From contig NZ_NKYE01000024.1 of assembly GCF_002262875.1 (NCBI RefSeq), forward strand, positions 1 to 47,985: a DNA stretch of 47,985 nt. The letters run 5' to 3'. This document shows, in pieces, positions 41,709-47,985 of the stretch. The stretch is from Amycolatopsis antarctica. Lineage in GTDB: Bacteria > Actinomycetota > Actinomycetes > Mycobacteriales > Pseudonocardiaceae. The position numbers and the translations under genes were made by a program. Within the stretch, counting starts at the first letter, position 1. The number at the start of each line of letters is the position of its first letter. The notes under the pieces were generated by a model. The model was not told where the DNA came from, did not search any database, and saw only the letters and a list, made by a program, of their open reading frames with translations.

Positions 41709-43180
41709 CGGCGTGTCCCGTCGAGTTGGTCGGCGCGCACCCAGGCTGCGTGGAAGCCGAGCGGCACCCGGGCGGGTAGCAGCACCCTGGCCACCGGGCC
41801 GGCCTCGATGTCGGCGGCGTCGAAGATGTCGAGTTCGGAACGGCCCTCGCGCTCGTCCTGCACGAAGGTCACCAGGTACCCGTCGTCCTCGGCCACGGCG
41901 GAATCGCGGGGCGCGAACGGCGCCTCACTGCCCCAGCGTCCTGGCCCGAAGGACCACTCGGCCTTGGCTTGGGTGAGGTTGTCGTAGCGGACGATGCCGT
42001 CGAAGAGCAGCGTGGACTCCGGCGAGATGTGCACGTTGTAGGCGTAGCGGCTCTTGCGGCCGAGCATCCGCGCGTCGATGCTCGGGAACTCGGTGTTGGC
42101 GTCGTCCAGCGCGGACTCGGTGCAGGCCCCGGTGCGCAGGTTGAAGCGATACCGGTGGAGCTGGGCGTCCAGGCGCAGGTAGGACAGCATCTTGGCGAGC
42201 GGGGTGTGCGCGTCGGCGCGCGGCTGCGGTCGGTTCACCCGGCAGACGTCCATCACCACCTCGTCGCCTTCGTCCCAGGCGTTGACGACGTGGTAGATGT
42301 AGCAGGAATCGGCCTCGAACCAGCGCACCTGGTCGCCGGTGCCGTATCGCGGCAGCACCCCGAAGCGCGCGGGCATCGACCGGTCGAAGACGATCTTGTG
42401 CCTGCCCCGGCGGGCGGCCTCGGCATCCGGCAGCAGCGGCAGGTCCATCAGCACGGCGTACTTCTCGGTGATCGCCATGTCGTGCGGCAAGCGGGGGCCG
42501 GGCAGCGGCACGTCGGTCACGCTCGCCACGGCACCGTCCGCCCCCACGACGCCGAAGCGCAGGTACGGCGGACGTGGCCCGTAGTCGAACCAGAACATCT
42601 CGCCGGTGCGCTCGTCGACCTTCGGGTGGGCCATCATGTCGCCGGTCAGCGTGCCGAGAAAGTCTTCCGCACCAAGGGTTTCCAGCGACAGCGGGTCGAG
42701 GGCGTAGGGATCGCCGCACATGTACCAGGTGGCCAGCACGCGGCCGCGGTGGAACACGAGATCGGTGTTCGCCGCGTCCTTGAGGCCGAGCCCGTGGTGG
42801 TTGCCGAAGGGATTTCCCTTCGGGCTCTCCATCACCCCGGTCCACAGGGACCGGCCCGCCTCGGAGTCGGCCAGGAACGCCTTCGTGCGAACCCAGCGGT
42901 TGCGGTACCTGGCCTTGCCGTTCTCCAGGTGGACCGCGTGCACCATGCCGTCGCCGTCGAACCAGTGGTAGCGCCCCTGTGGCTGGAACCGCGGGTTGGG
43001 ACCGTTGCGCAGGTAGACGCCGTTGAGGTCGCGCGGGATCTCGCCGATCACCTCGAGCGCGTCCGCGTCGATCTCGGTGTCGGTCGGCGCGTACAGGCCC
43101 AGCAGATAGGGATTGGGCTCGTCCGGCTCGCCGGACTGCGGCTCGGCCACCAGCACCGGACGCTCGGAGGTCTCGGACAT
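41705..43180 (-). CDS. Carotenoid cleavage oxygenase / lignostilbene dioxygenase family protein
   Basis: Non-heme iron oxygenase of 491 residues with the seven-bladed propeller family pattern. Candidate iron histidines are in MMAHPKVDERTG, LPHDMAITEKY, a central CYIYHVVNAWDEGDEVV and the C-terminal GFHAAWV. N-terminal VYLRNGPNPRFQPQGRYHWF, DGDGMVHAVHLENG are characteristic. Family members cleave carotenoids, lignostilbenes or isoeugenol-type side chains; the CoA ligase and thiolase behind it favour an aromatic or apocarotenoid route. The ATG at 43180 has GGAGG six bases upstream; a preceding ATG two codons earlier overlaps the ribosome site. Under a TTGACG/TAGTGT promoter. Confidence 0.9.
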   Translation of the reverse strand: MSETSERPVLVAEPQSGEPDEPNPYLLGLYAPTDTEIDADALEVIGEIPRDLNGVYLRNGPNPRFQPQGRYHWFDGDGMVHAVHLENGKARYRNRWVRTKAFLADSEAGRSLWTGVMESPKGNPFGNHHGLGLKDAANTDLVFHRGRVLATWYMCGDPYALDPLSLETLGAEDFLGTLTGDMMAHPKVDERTGEMFWFDYGPRPPYLRFGVVGADGAVASVTDVPLPGPRLPHDMAITEKYAVLMDLPLLPDAEAARRGRHKIVFDRSMPARFGVLPRYGTGDQVRWFEADSCYIYHVVNAWDEGDEVVMDVCRVNRPQPRADAHTPLAKMLSYLRLDAQLHRYRFNLRTGACTESALDDANTEFPSIDARMLGRKSRYAYNVHISPESTLLFDGIVRYDNLTQAKAEWSFGPGRWGSEAPFAPRDSAVAEDDGYLVTFVQDEREGRSELDIFDAADIEAGPVARVLLPARVPLGFHAAWVRADQLDGTRR

Positions 43181-43218
43181 CCACATCCTCCGTCCTGCGA
43201 TGCGCCGGGGAGCCGGAG

Positions 43219-43254
43219 CGGCTGGCAATACACTATGATTTCAGTATCCAGCCG
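43219..43254. promoter_or_regulatory. Inverted repeat, candidate HxlR operator
   Basis: CGGCTGG (43219-43225) and CCAGCCG (43248-43254) flank an AT-rich core with ATAC and GTAT in mirrored order. The core overlaps the promoter of the carotenoid-oxygenase operon and lies in the intergenic region shared with the tandem HxlR gene, which makes it the best operator candidate for that regulator. Confidence 0.55.
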
Positions 43255-43258
43255 TCAA
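43230..43258 (-). promoter_or_regulatory. Promoter of the carotenoid-oxygenase operon
   Basis: On the minus strand TTGACG (43258-43253), a 17-base spacer and TAGTGT (43235-43230), about 50 bases before the start codon. It lies inside one of the few AT-rich stretches of the window and is overlapped by the inverted repeat at 43219-43254. Confidence 0.6.
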
Positions 43259-43383
43259 TACGCAGGCAGGAGACCACCCGAGCAGGAACGCGAGGTCACC
43301 GACCACGTCATCGGCCACGTCGCCGACCACGCCCGCCGTCACCCGGTCGGTCTAGAGTGACGCAGGCATTCCTAGGGGGAAGC

Positions 43384-44358
43384 GTGACGACACCGGGACC
43401 GAAGACGGGCGAGGCGGCACAGGATCCGCTGCGCCGGGCACTCGAACTGCTCGGTGACCAGTGGACGCTGCTGATCCTGCAGAGCGTCTTCCTGCGAGTC
43501 CGGCGCTACGAGGAACTGCGCACCAGGCTGGGCATCTCCCCCACCGCGCTCTCCGGCAGGCTCCGGGCCGCCGTCGAGGCCGGAATCCTGGTCCGCTCGC
43601 CGTATCGCGGCAGCGGCCGCACCCGGCACGAGTACCGGCTGACCGAGCGCGGGCTCGCCCTGTGGCCGCTGCTGGTGACGATCTGGTCCTGGGAACGGAG
43701 CTGGGTCGAGGGCCGCGACGAGGTTCTGCCCACGCTGACCCATCTCGACTGCGGCAACGAAACGGCCACCGGACTGGGCTGCGCGGCCTGTCTGCGGCCC
43801 GCCGACCTGGCGGGTACCCGGCTCCACCGCAGGCCGGGCACCGCCTACTCGGGCGGGTCCGGCAGGCGCTTCCGGCGCAAGGACGCCGAGCCGCTGGCCG
43901 CCGACCCGCTGATGTTCTTCCCGGCCACCATGGAGCTGCTCGGCGATCGCTGGTCCACCGGGATCATGCTGAACGCCTTCCTCGGCTCGCAGCACTTCTC
44001 CGAGTTCGAGCGGGAGCTGGGCATCGGGCCGAGTGTGCTCTCCGACCGGCTCGGCCGCCTCGTCGCCGCCGGGGTGCTGGGCACCGAGACCGCCCGCACC
44101 CGCGCCGACGCGCGCGCCTACCGGCTGCTGCCCAAGGGGGCCGCGTTCTTCCCCGCGCTGGCGATCCTGATCGACTGGGCCCGCGACCGCTGCCCCCTCG
44201 CCGACGGCGCGGCGAGCGTGGAGATGCGCCACGAGTCCTGCGGGCAGCGGCTGCAACCGGTGCTGCTGTGTGAGCACTGCGGTGTCCCGCTGCACCGCAC
44301 GGCACTCACCTTCGATCTGAACGCGGTCTCCGCGAGCCTGGTCGGGGTGACGCGCTGA
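43384..44358 (+). CDS. Tandem HxlR-family regulator with duplicated His-Cys metal-site motif
   Basis: Protein of 324 residues made of two HxlR winged-helix units. Unit 1: LELLGDQWTLLILQSVFL to LTERGLALWPLL (residues 20-97). Unit 2: MELLGDRWSTGIMLNAFL to LLPKGAAFFPAL (183-259). Each is followed by the same spacing HxxCx9CxxC: His120, Cys123, Cys133, Cys136 and His283, Cys286, Cys296, Cys299, which looks like a zinc- or iron-binding site. Divergent from the carotenoid-oxygenase operon, with an inverted repeat between. GTG start with AGGGGGAAGC just upstream; a GTG at 43357 would add nine residues. Confidence 0.88.
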   Translation: MTTPGPKTGEAAQDPLRRALELLGDQWTLLILQSVFLRVRRYEELRTRLGISPTALSGRLRAAVEAGILVRSPYRGSGRTRHEYRLTERGLALWPLLVTIWSWERSWVEGRDEVLPTLTHLDCGNETATGLGCAACLRPADLAGTRLHRRPGTAYSGGSGRRFRRKDAEPLAADPLMFFPATMELLGDRWSTGIMLNAFLGSQHFSEFERELGIGPSVLSDRLGRLVAAGVLGTETARTRADARAYRLLPKGAAFFPALAILIDWARDRCPLADGAASVEMRHESCGQRLQPVLLCEHCGVPLHRTALTFDLNAVSASLVGVTR

Positions 44359-44605
44359 CCAGGGCGAGCCGGGTGATTCCCGGTTCGACGGGATCGGTGA
44401 TCGCGGCGGTCACCCGGCAAGCCGGTGCCAGGGTCTTCCACCGAGGCCGCCAGGGACCGTCCCGGTGCCGGTACCGCGACCATGAACTGCCGGACACGCC
44501 CCGGTCCCATGGCCCGGAAATCCGGTAGCGGCACCGTGCCCGCCATGCGAGGCTGACCAGGAGCGCTCCCCGCAGGGCAGCCGACGACCGGAGCGAGGTT
44601 CGAAG

Positions 44606-44794
44606 ATGACCGAGTCCACCCCAACCACGGGCACCGGCGAGGACGACGTCAAGCGTCAGTTCCGCGAGGCCCTTGAACGCAAGCAGGCGAAGGCCAAGTC
44701 GGGCGCCTCCCACGAGGATCGTGGTTCGAAGATCCACAACGCGCACAACGGGCCCGCAGCCACCAAGCGGGAGTTCCGCCGCAAGAGCGGCTGA
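44606..44794 (+). CDS. DUF5302-family small protein
   Basis: Protein of 62 residues, highly charged: DDVKRQFREALERKQAKAKS, then HNAHNGPAATKREFRRKSG, which is the DUF5302 pattern widespread in actinobacteria. Function unknown; the charge pattern and the name-giving C-terminus suggest nucleic-acid association at most (inference). ATG start with a weak GAGG site. A very strong hairpin follows. The 247 bases before it (44359-44605) contain no recognisable gene. Confidence 0.88.
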   Translation: MTESTPTTGTGEDDVKRQFREALERKQAKAKSGASHEDRGSKIHNAHNGPAATKREFRRKSG

Positions 44795-44813
44795 CCACCC
44801 TCCGATCACGAGA

Positions 44814-44853
44814 ACGCGGCGGGCGGGTGCGTGTTCGCACCCGCCCGCCGCGT
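44814..44853. terminator. Strong bidirectional terminator
   Basis: A perfect 18-base-pair stem (left arm 44814-44831, right arm 44836-44853, core GGCGGGCGGGTGCG / CGCACCCGCCCGCC) with a TGTT loop, between the convergent DUF5302 and valine dehydrogenase genes. Confidence 0.85.
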
Positions 44854-44874
44854 CGTGAACCGTCCCGACGGGCG

Positions 44875-45951
44875 CTACACCGTGGTGAGGATGGAACGCA
44901 GCCTGCCGACCTCGGCCATCCGCCGTTCGGCGATGCGGTCGGCGGCGGTGGCCGGCGGCACGCCCTCGGTGTCGGCGAGTTCGAAGACCTGCTTGGTGGT
45001 GTCGTAGAGCGTGGTGACCTTGCGCTTGGCCCTGGCGAAGTCGAAGCCGTGCAGCTCGTCGCTGACCTGCACCACGCCACCGGAGTTCACCAGGTAGTCC
45101 GGGGCGAAGAGGATGTCGCGGTCCTGGAGCCGCTTCTCCACGCCGGGGTGGGCGAGCTGGTTGTTCGCCGCGCCGCAGACCACCTTGGCCCGCAACACCT
45201 CCACCACCTCGTCGGTGAGGGCTCCGCCGAGCGCACAGGGCGCGAAGATGTCGATGTCCGAGCGGACGAGCGCGTCGGCGTCGGCCACCACCGACACCGA
45301 GGGGTACACCGCCGTCGTCCGTTCGACCGCCTCCTCGGAGACGTCGCTGACCACGACCTCGGCGCCCGCCTCGACGAGATGGCCGACGAGGATGTGGCCG
45401 ACCTTGCCGATGCCGGTCACGCCCACCCGGCGGCCACGCAGGTCCGCGGTGCCCCAGCGGTGCTCGGCGGAGGCGCGCAGGCCCTGGAAGACGCCGAACG
45501 CGGTGAGCACGGAGGAGTCGCCGGCGCCGCCGTCCTCCGGCGAACGGCCGGTGACGAAGCGGCACTCCTTGGCGACGATGTCCATGTCGCGCACGTAGGT
45601 GCCGACGTCGCAGGCGGTGATGTAGCGGCCGGCGAGGGACTGCACGAAACGGCCGAAGGCACGCAGCAGCGACTCGGACTTGTCCACCTTCGGGTCGCCG
45701 ATGATGACGGCCTTGCCGCCGCCGAGGTCGAGGCCCGCGATCGAGTTCTTGTAGGCCATACCGCGGGAGAGGTTGAGTACGTCCGCGACGGCGGCGTCCT
45801 CGGATTCGTACGGGTAGAACCGGGTGCCGCCGAGTGCGGGGCCCAGCGCCGTCGAGTAGATGCCGATGACGGCCTTCAGGCCGCTCTTCGCGTCCTGGCA
45901 GAACACGACCTGCTCATGACCGCTTTCGCGGCCGAACACACCTTCGGTCAC
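44875..45951 (-). CDS. vdh: Valine/leucine dehydrogenase (Glu/Leu/Phe/Val dehydrogenase family)
   Basis: Enzyme of 358 residues, matching streptomycete valine dehydrogenases in length, which oxidatively deaminate branched-chain amino acids with NAD. The catalytic lysine is in MAYKNSIAGLDLGGGKAVII (near 80-95), the Rossmann turn is VGVTGIGKVGHILVGHL (near 180), and CGAANNQLAHPG and APDYLVNSGG are conserved. GTG start with AAGGGAG eight bases upstream. In actinomycetes the enzyme feeds branched-chain precursors to fatty acids and polyketides. A leader of ~125 bases lies between start and probable promoter. Confidence 0.92.
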   Translation of the reverse strand: MTEGVFGRESGHEQVVFCQDAKSGLKAVIGIYSTALGPALGGTRFYPYESEDAAVADVLNLSRGMAYKNSIAGLDLGGGKAVIIGDPKVDKSESLLRAFGRFVQSLAGRYITACDVGTYVRDMDIVAKECRFVTGRSPEDGGAGDSSVLTAFGVFQGLRASAEHRWGTADLRGRRVGVTGIGKVGHILVGHLVEAGAEVVVSDVSEEAVERTTAVYPSVSVVADADALVRSDIDIFAPCALGGALTDEVVEVLRAKVVCGAANNQLAHPGVEKRLQDRDILFAPDYLVNSGGVVQVSDELHGFDFARAKRKVTTLYDTTKQVFELADTEGVPPATAADRIAERRMAEVGRLRSILTTV

Positions 45952-46079
45952 GGTGGTGACTCCCTTGCCGTTCCGGTCCGCGTTCGTGGCGCGTTCCGGC
46001 GATGTCGGATTTCTGGTCTCGCGGAGGGAAGCGGCCCGGAAGGTCGTTCCGCGCCCGGCTCCGTCGCCGCGCACAGCAG

Positions 46080-46109
46080 AACTTAGGGGGCGCCGACGGT
46101 AAACGCCAA
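46080..46109 (-). promoter_or_regulatory. Possible vdh promoter
   Basis: On the minus strand TTGGCG (46109-46104), an 18-base spacer and TAAGTT (46085-46080), about 130 bases before the vdh GTG. Reasonable match to a housekeeping promoter; not otherwise supported. Confidence 0.4.
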
Positions 46110-46150
46110 GAAGTTCCACCCGGGGGGACCACCGGCGCGGGACGGAGGGG

Positions 46151-46933
46151 TCAGAGACCGCTGCGCACGGCCCACAGGTCGGGGAACATCGGCGCGAACA
46201 GCGTGGAGCGCAGGTAGGCCGCCCCCGAGGAACCACCCGTGCCGGACTTGTCCCCGATGGTGCGTTCGACCATCTTGACGTGCCGGTACCGCCATTCCTG
46301 CACGCCCTCGTCGAGATCGACCAGGTGCTCGCACACCGATGCCGGGCCGTGGTCGTCGGCGTAGACCCGGAGCAGGATCTCCTGCAACTCGGCGGACGGC
46401 TGGGCGGGCGCGCTCACGTCCCGCCCGCCCGGCACCGCATAGCCGTGCACGCCGAGGTAGGTGAGGAACGAGTCGTAGAGCGAAGGGCGCGACATCGCCG
46501 CCTCGATCCGGGTGCGGTCCCGGCTGCCCTGCGGGTAGTGCTGGAAGACGCGCTGGTCCCGCCGCCCGAGCACCGCCTCCAGCTCGCGGAACTGGCCGGA
46601 CTGGAAGCCCGAGGAGGCGTCGAGCCGGGTGCGGAAGCTGGTGAACTGGCTCGGCGTCATCGTCTCCAGCACGTCGATCTGGGTGACGGCGACCTTGAAA
46701 ATCTTCAGGATCCGCCGCAGGGCCCGCAGCGAGTGGGCCGAGTGGCCCTCTCCCAGCCGCCGCTGCAGGTAGTCCAGTTCGTGCAGGATCTGCTTGAACC
46801 ACAGCTCGTACACCTGGTGGATCACGATGAACAGCAGCTCGTCGTGTTCCTCCGACCGGGGACGCTGGGCTTCCAGCACCTCGTCGAGGGCGAGGTAGGA
46901 GGCGTAGGTCATCGCCGGGTTCTGCTCAGTCAT
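46151..46933 (-). CDS. kynA: Tryptophan 2,3-dioxygenase
   Basis: Heme enzyme of 260 residues that opens the indole ring of tryptophan to give N-formylkynurenine, the first step of the kynurenine pathway. Markers are the N-terminal ELLFIVIHQVYELWFKQILH, SFRTRLDASSGFQSGQFREL, and the C-terminal heme/substrate region EWRYRHVKMVERTIGDKSGT followed by GGSSG. Complete length. No kynureninase or formamidase is recognisable nearby. It faces away from the arginase-fold gene across only 44 bases, so the two may share a regulator. Confidence 0.95.
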   Translation of the reverse strand: MTEQNPAMTYASYLALDEVLEAQRPRSEEHDELLFIVIHQVYELWFKQILHELDYLQRRLGEGHSAHSLRALRRILKIFKVAVTQIDVLETMTPSQFTSFRTRLDASSGFQSGQFRELEAVLGRRDQRVFQHYPQGSRDRTRIEAAMSRPSLYDSFLTYLGVHGYAVPGGRDVSAPAQPSAELQEILLRVYADDHGPASVCEHLVDLDEGVQEWRYRHVKMVERTIGDKSGTGGSSGAAYLRSTLFAPMFPDLWAVRSGL

Positions 46934-46977
46934 GGCACGTGTGTACCAGAGTGCCGCGACGACGCTAGCGTGCCCGT

Positions 46978-47862
46978 ATGGCCAGGGAGACCGTACTGCT
47001 CGACGCACCGTCCAACCTCGGGCTCCGCCCGCCCGCCGAGGGCGTCGTGCCCGGTTGCTACAAGGCGCCCGGTGCCCTGCGCGACCACGGCCTGCTGCGC
47101 AGGCTGGGTGCCCGGGAGGGTGGCGTGGTCACCCCGCCCCGGTACCTGCCGGCCTGGCGACCCGGTGCCGGGGTGCGCAACGCGACGGCGATCGCCGGCT
47201 ACTCGCGCACCCTCGCCCGGCGGATCACCGCGCTGCGCCGCGACGGCGGCTTCCCGCTCGTGCTGGGCGGCGACTGCTCGATCCTGCTCGGCTCGGCACT
47301 GTCGCTGCGCCGCGAGGGCCGGTACGGGCTGGCCTTCCTGGACGGTCACGACGATTTCCGCCATCCGGGCAACGCACCGCACGTGCACGCCGCGGCGGGC
47401 GAGGATCTCGCGCTGGTGACCGGTCGCGGCGACCCGGCGCTCACCGGGATCGACGGCGCGGGCCCCTACGTCCGCGACGAGGACGTGCTGCTGCTCGGTG
47501 CCAGGGAACGCGAGATGGCGCGGACGGCCGGCGAGGGCCTGCCCGGTGTGGCCAGTGAGCGGATCATGGCCGACGGCACCGGCGGCGCGCTCCGGCGCGC
47601 GGCCGAGGCGCTCGTCCGCGACGACCTCGACGGGTTCTGGATCCACCTCGACGTCGACGTCCTCGATCCGTCCGTCGTGTCCGCTGTGGACAGTCCGGAC
47701 GACGGCGGGCTGGACGCGGACACGCTCACCGCCCTGCTGCGCGGCCTGCTCGCCCTGCCGGGGGCCGCCGGGCTGGAGGTCACCGTGTTCGACCCGGATC
47801 TGGACCCGTCCGGGGAGCAGGCGGCCGTGATCACCGAGATCCTGGTGCACGCCCTCACCTGA
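46978..47862 (+). CDS. Arginase/agmatinase-fold (ureohydrolase family) protein with altered metal site
   Basis: Protein of 294 residues of the ureohydrolase fold. The second and third metal motifs are present (LAFLDGHDDFRHP and FWIHLDVDVLDPSVV), but the first, normally GGDH, reads LVLGGDCSILLGSAL, with the metal-binding His replaced by Cys. Canonical DAHxD is DGHDD. It may therefore be a distinct subfamily rather than a true arginase; a formamidase or guanidino-compound hydrolase remains possible. ATG start; divergent from kynA. A variant of the palindromic motif (TCCGCTGTGGAC) occurs at 47680-47691. Confidence 0.8.
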   Translation: MARETVLLDAPSNLGLRPPAEGVVPGCYKAPGALRDHGLLRRLGAREGGVVTPPRYLPAWRPGAGVRNATAIAGYSRTLARRITALRRDGGFPLVLGGDCSILLGSALSLRREGRYGLAFLDGHDDFRHPGNAPHVHAAAGEDLALVTGRGDPALTGIDGAGPYVRDEDVLLLGAREREMARTAGEGLPGVASERIMADGTGGALRRAAEALVRDDLDGFWIHLDVDVLDPSVVSAVDSPDDGGLDADTLTALLRGLLALPGAAGLEVTVFDPDLDPSGEQAAVITEILVHALT

Positions 47863-47985
47863 GAGGGTGTGGTGAAACCCGGCTCTGTTGGTGGACGCGG
47901 GTGTGGTAGTTGATCTTTGTTGGGTGGTTTGTGGTCATCTTTGTGGGTGTGTCGGTGTAGCTGTGTGCCTGTGTATGCCTCGTCG
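47863..47985. other. Low-GC, T/G-skewed tail, possible insertion-element end
   Basis: After the last stop codon the top strand changes to a T/G-rich sequence (for example GATCTTTGTTGGGTGGTTTG) unlike the rest of the window. GGCTCTGTTGGTGG at about 47880 resembles terminal sequences of some IS families. No gene can be supported in the 123 bases. Confidence 0.3.

Noticed and set aside
44359..44605. A further small gene between the HxlR and DUF5302 genes
   Set aside because: Short frames only, none with a ribosome site or family motif.
1..47985. CRISPR array, tRNA or rRNA genes, prophage genes
   Set aside because: No regularly spaced repeats, no cloverleaf with a conserved TTCGAATC-type arm in context, and no phage structural or integrase motifs were seen.

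Overview
The window is very GC-rich DNA with mainly GTG/ATG starts, strong GGAGG ribosome sites, WhiB proteins, a SigF/RsbW pair, a SigD-type sigma factor, an ECF42 sigma factor, DUF5302/DUF5709 proteins and an actinobacterial GH15/Zwf pair. This points to a filamentous actinomycete chromosome, most likely of the Pseudonocardiaceae (inference from gene content; no ribosomal RNA is present to confirm it). Coding density is high, with frequent GTGA, ATGA and TGATG stop/start overlaps. I see no prophage, CRISPR array or tRNA gene.

Layout. (1) 1-6150, minus strand: a glycine cleavage operon, gcvP-gcvT-gcvH-glyA-lipA (lipA cut by the window edge), behind a tandem glycine riboswitch. (2) 6235-10201: an FAD monooxygenase and an NAD-dependent epimerase, then a DGPF/YCII protein with its ECF42 sigma factor. 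(3) 10218-17397, minus: a molybdenum hydroxylase of the carbon-monoxide dehydrogenase type (coxS-coxL-coxM-coxG) followed upstream by XdhC/CoxI and a VWA CoxE protein; its probable partners CoxD (MoxR ATPase) and a MocA-like cytidylyltransferase lie apart at 26313-27878. (4) 17477-20757: zwf and a GH15 glucosidase/trehalase, translationally coupled. (5) 20779-26276: a stress-signalling island: rsbW-sigF, a STAS antagonist, an HATPase, a GAF-SpoIIE phosphatase, a cobalamin-binding protein and a second STAS protein, divergent from a whiB gene, with back-to-back SigF-type promoters between. (6) 27875-35997: IclR regulator, 2-hydroxyacid dehydrogenase, HesB-like protein, GAF-ANTAR regulator, DUF5709 protein, a STAS protein without the phosphorylatable serine, sigD, a second whiB, an enoyl-reductase-like protein and a GNAT. 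(7) 36135-44358: a VanW envelope protein, a TetR, and a carotenoid-oxygenase/acyl-CoA-synthetase/thiolase operon divergent from a tandem HxlR regulator. (8) 44606-47985: DUF5302 protein, valine dehydrogenase, tryptophan 2,3-dioxygenase, an arginase-fold protein and a compositionally odd tail.

The most promising novelty is in region 5. A protein with the Wx9EH and ExH signatures of adenosylcobalamin photoreceptors (CarH/LitR family), but without a DNA-binding domain, is translationally coupled on one side to a SpoIIE phosphatase and on the other to a STAS anti-anti-sigma factor, next to rsbW-sigF. This suggests a light- or B12-responsive input to a SigF partner switch. A second, DNA-level signal is the palindrome TCCACWGTGGA, which occurs five times inside unrelated genes, in two reading frames, where chance predicts about none.
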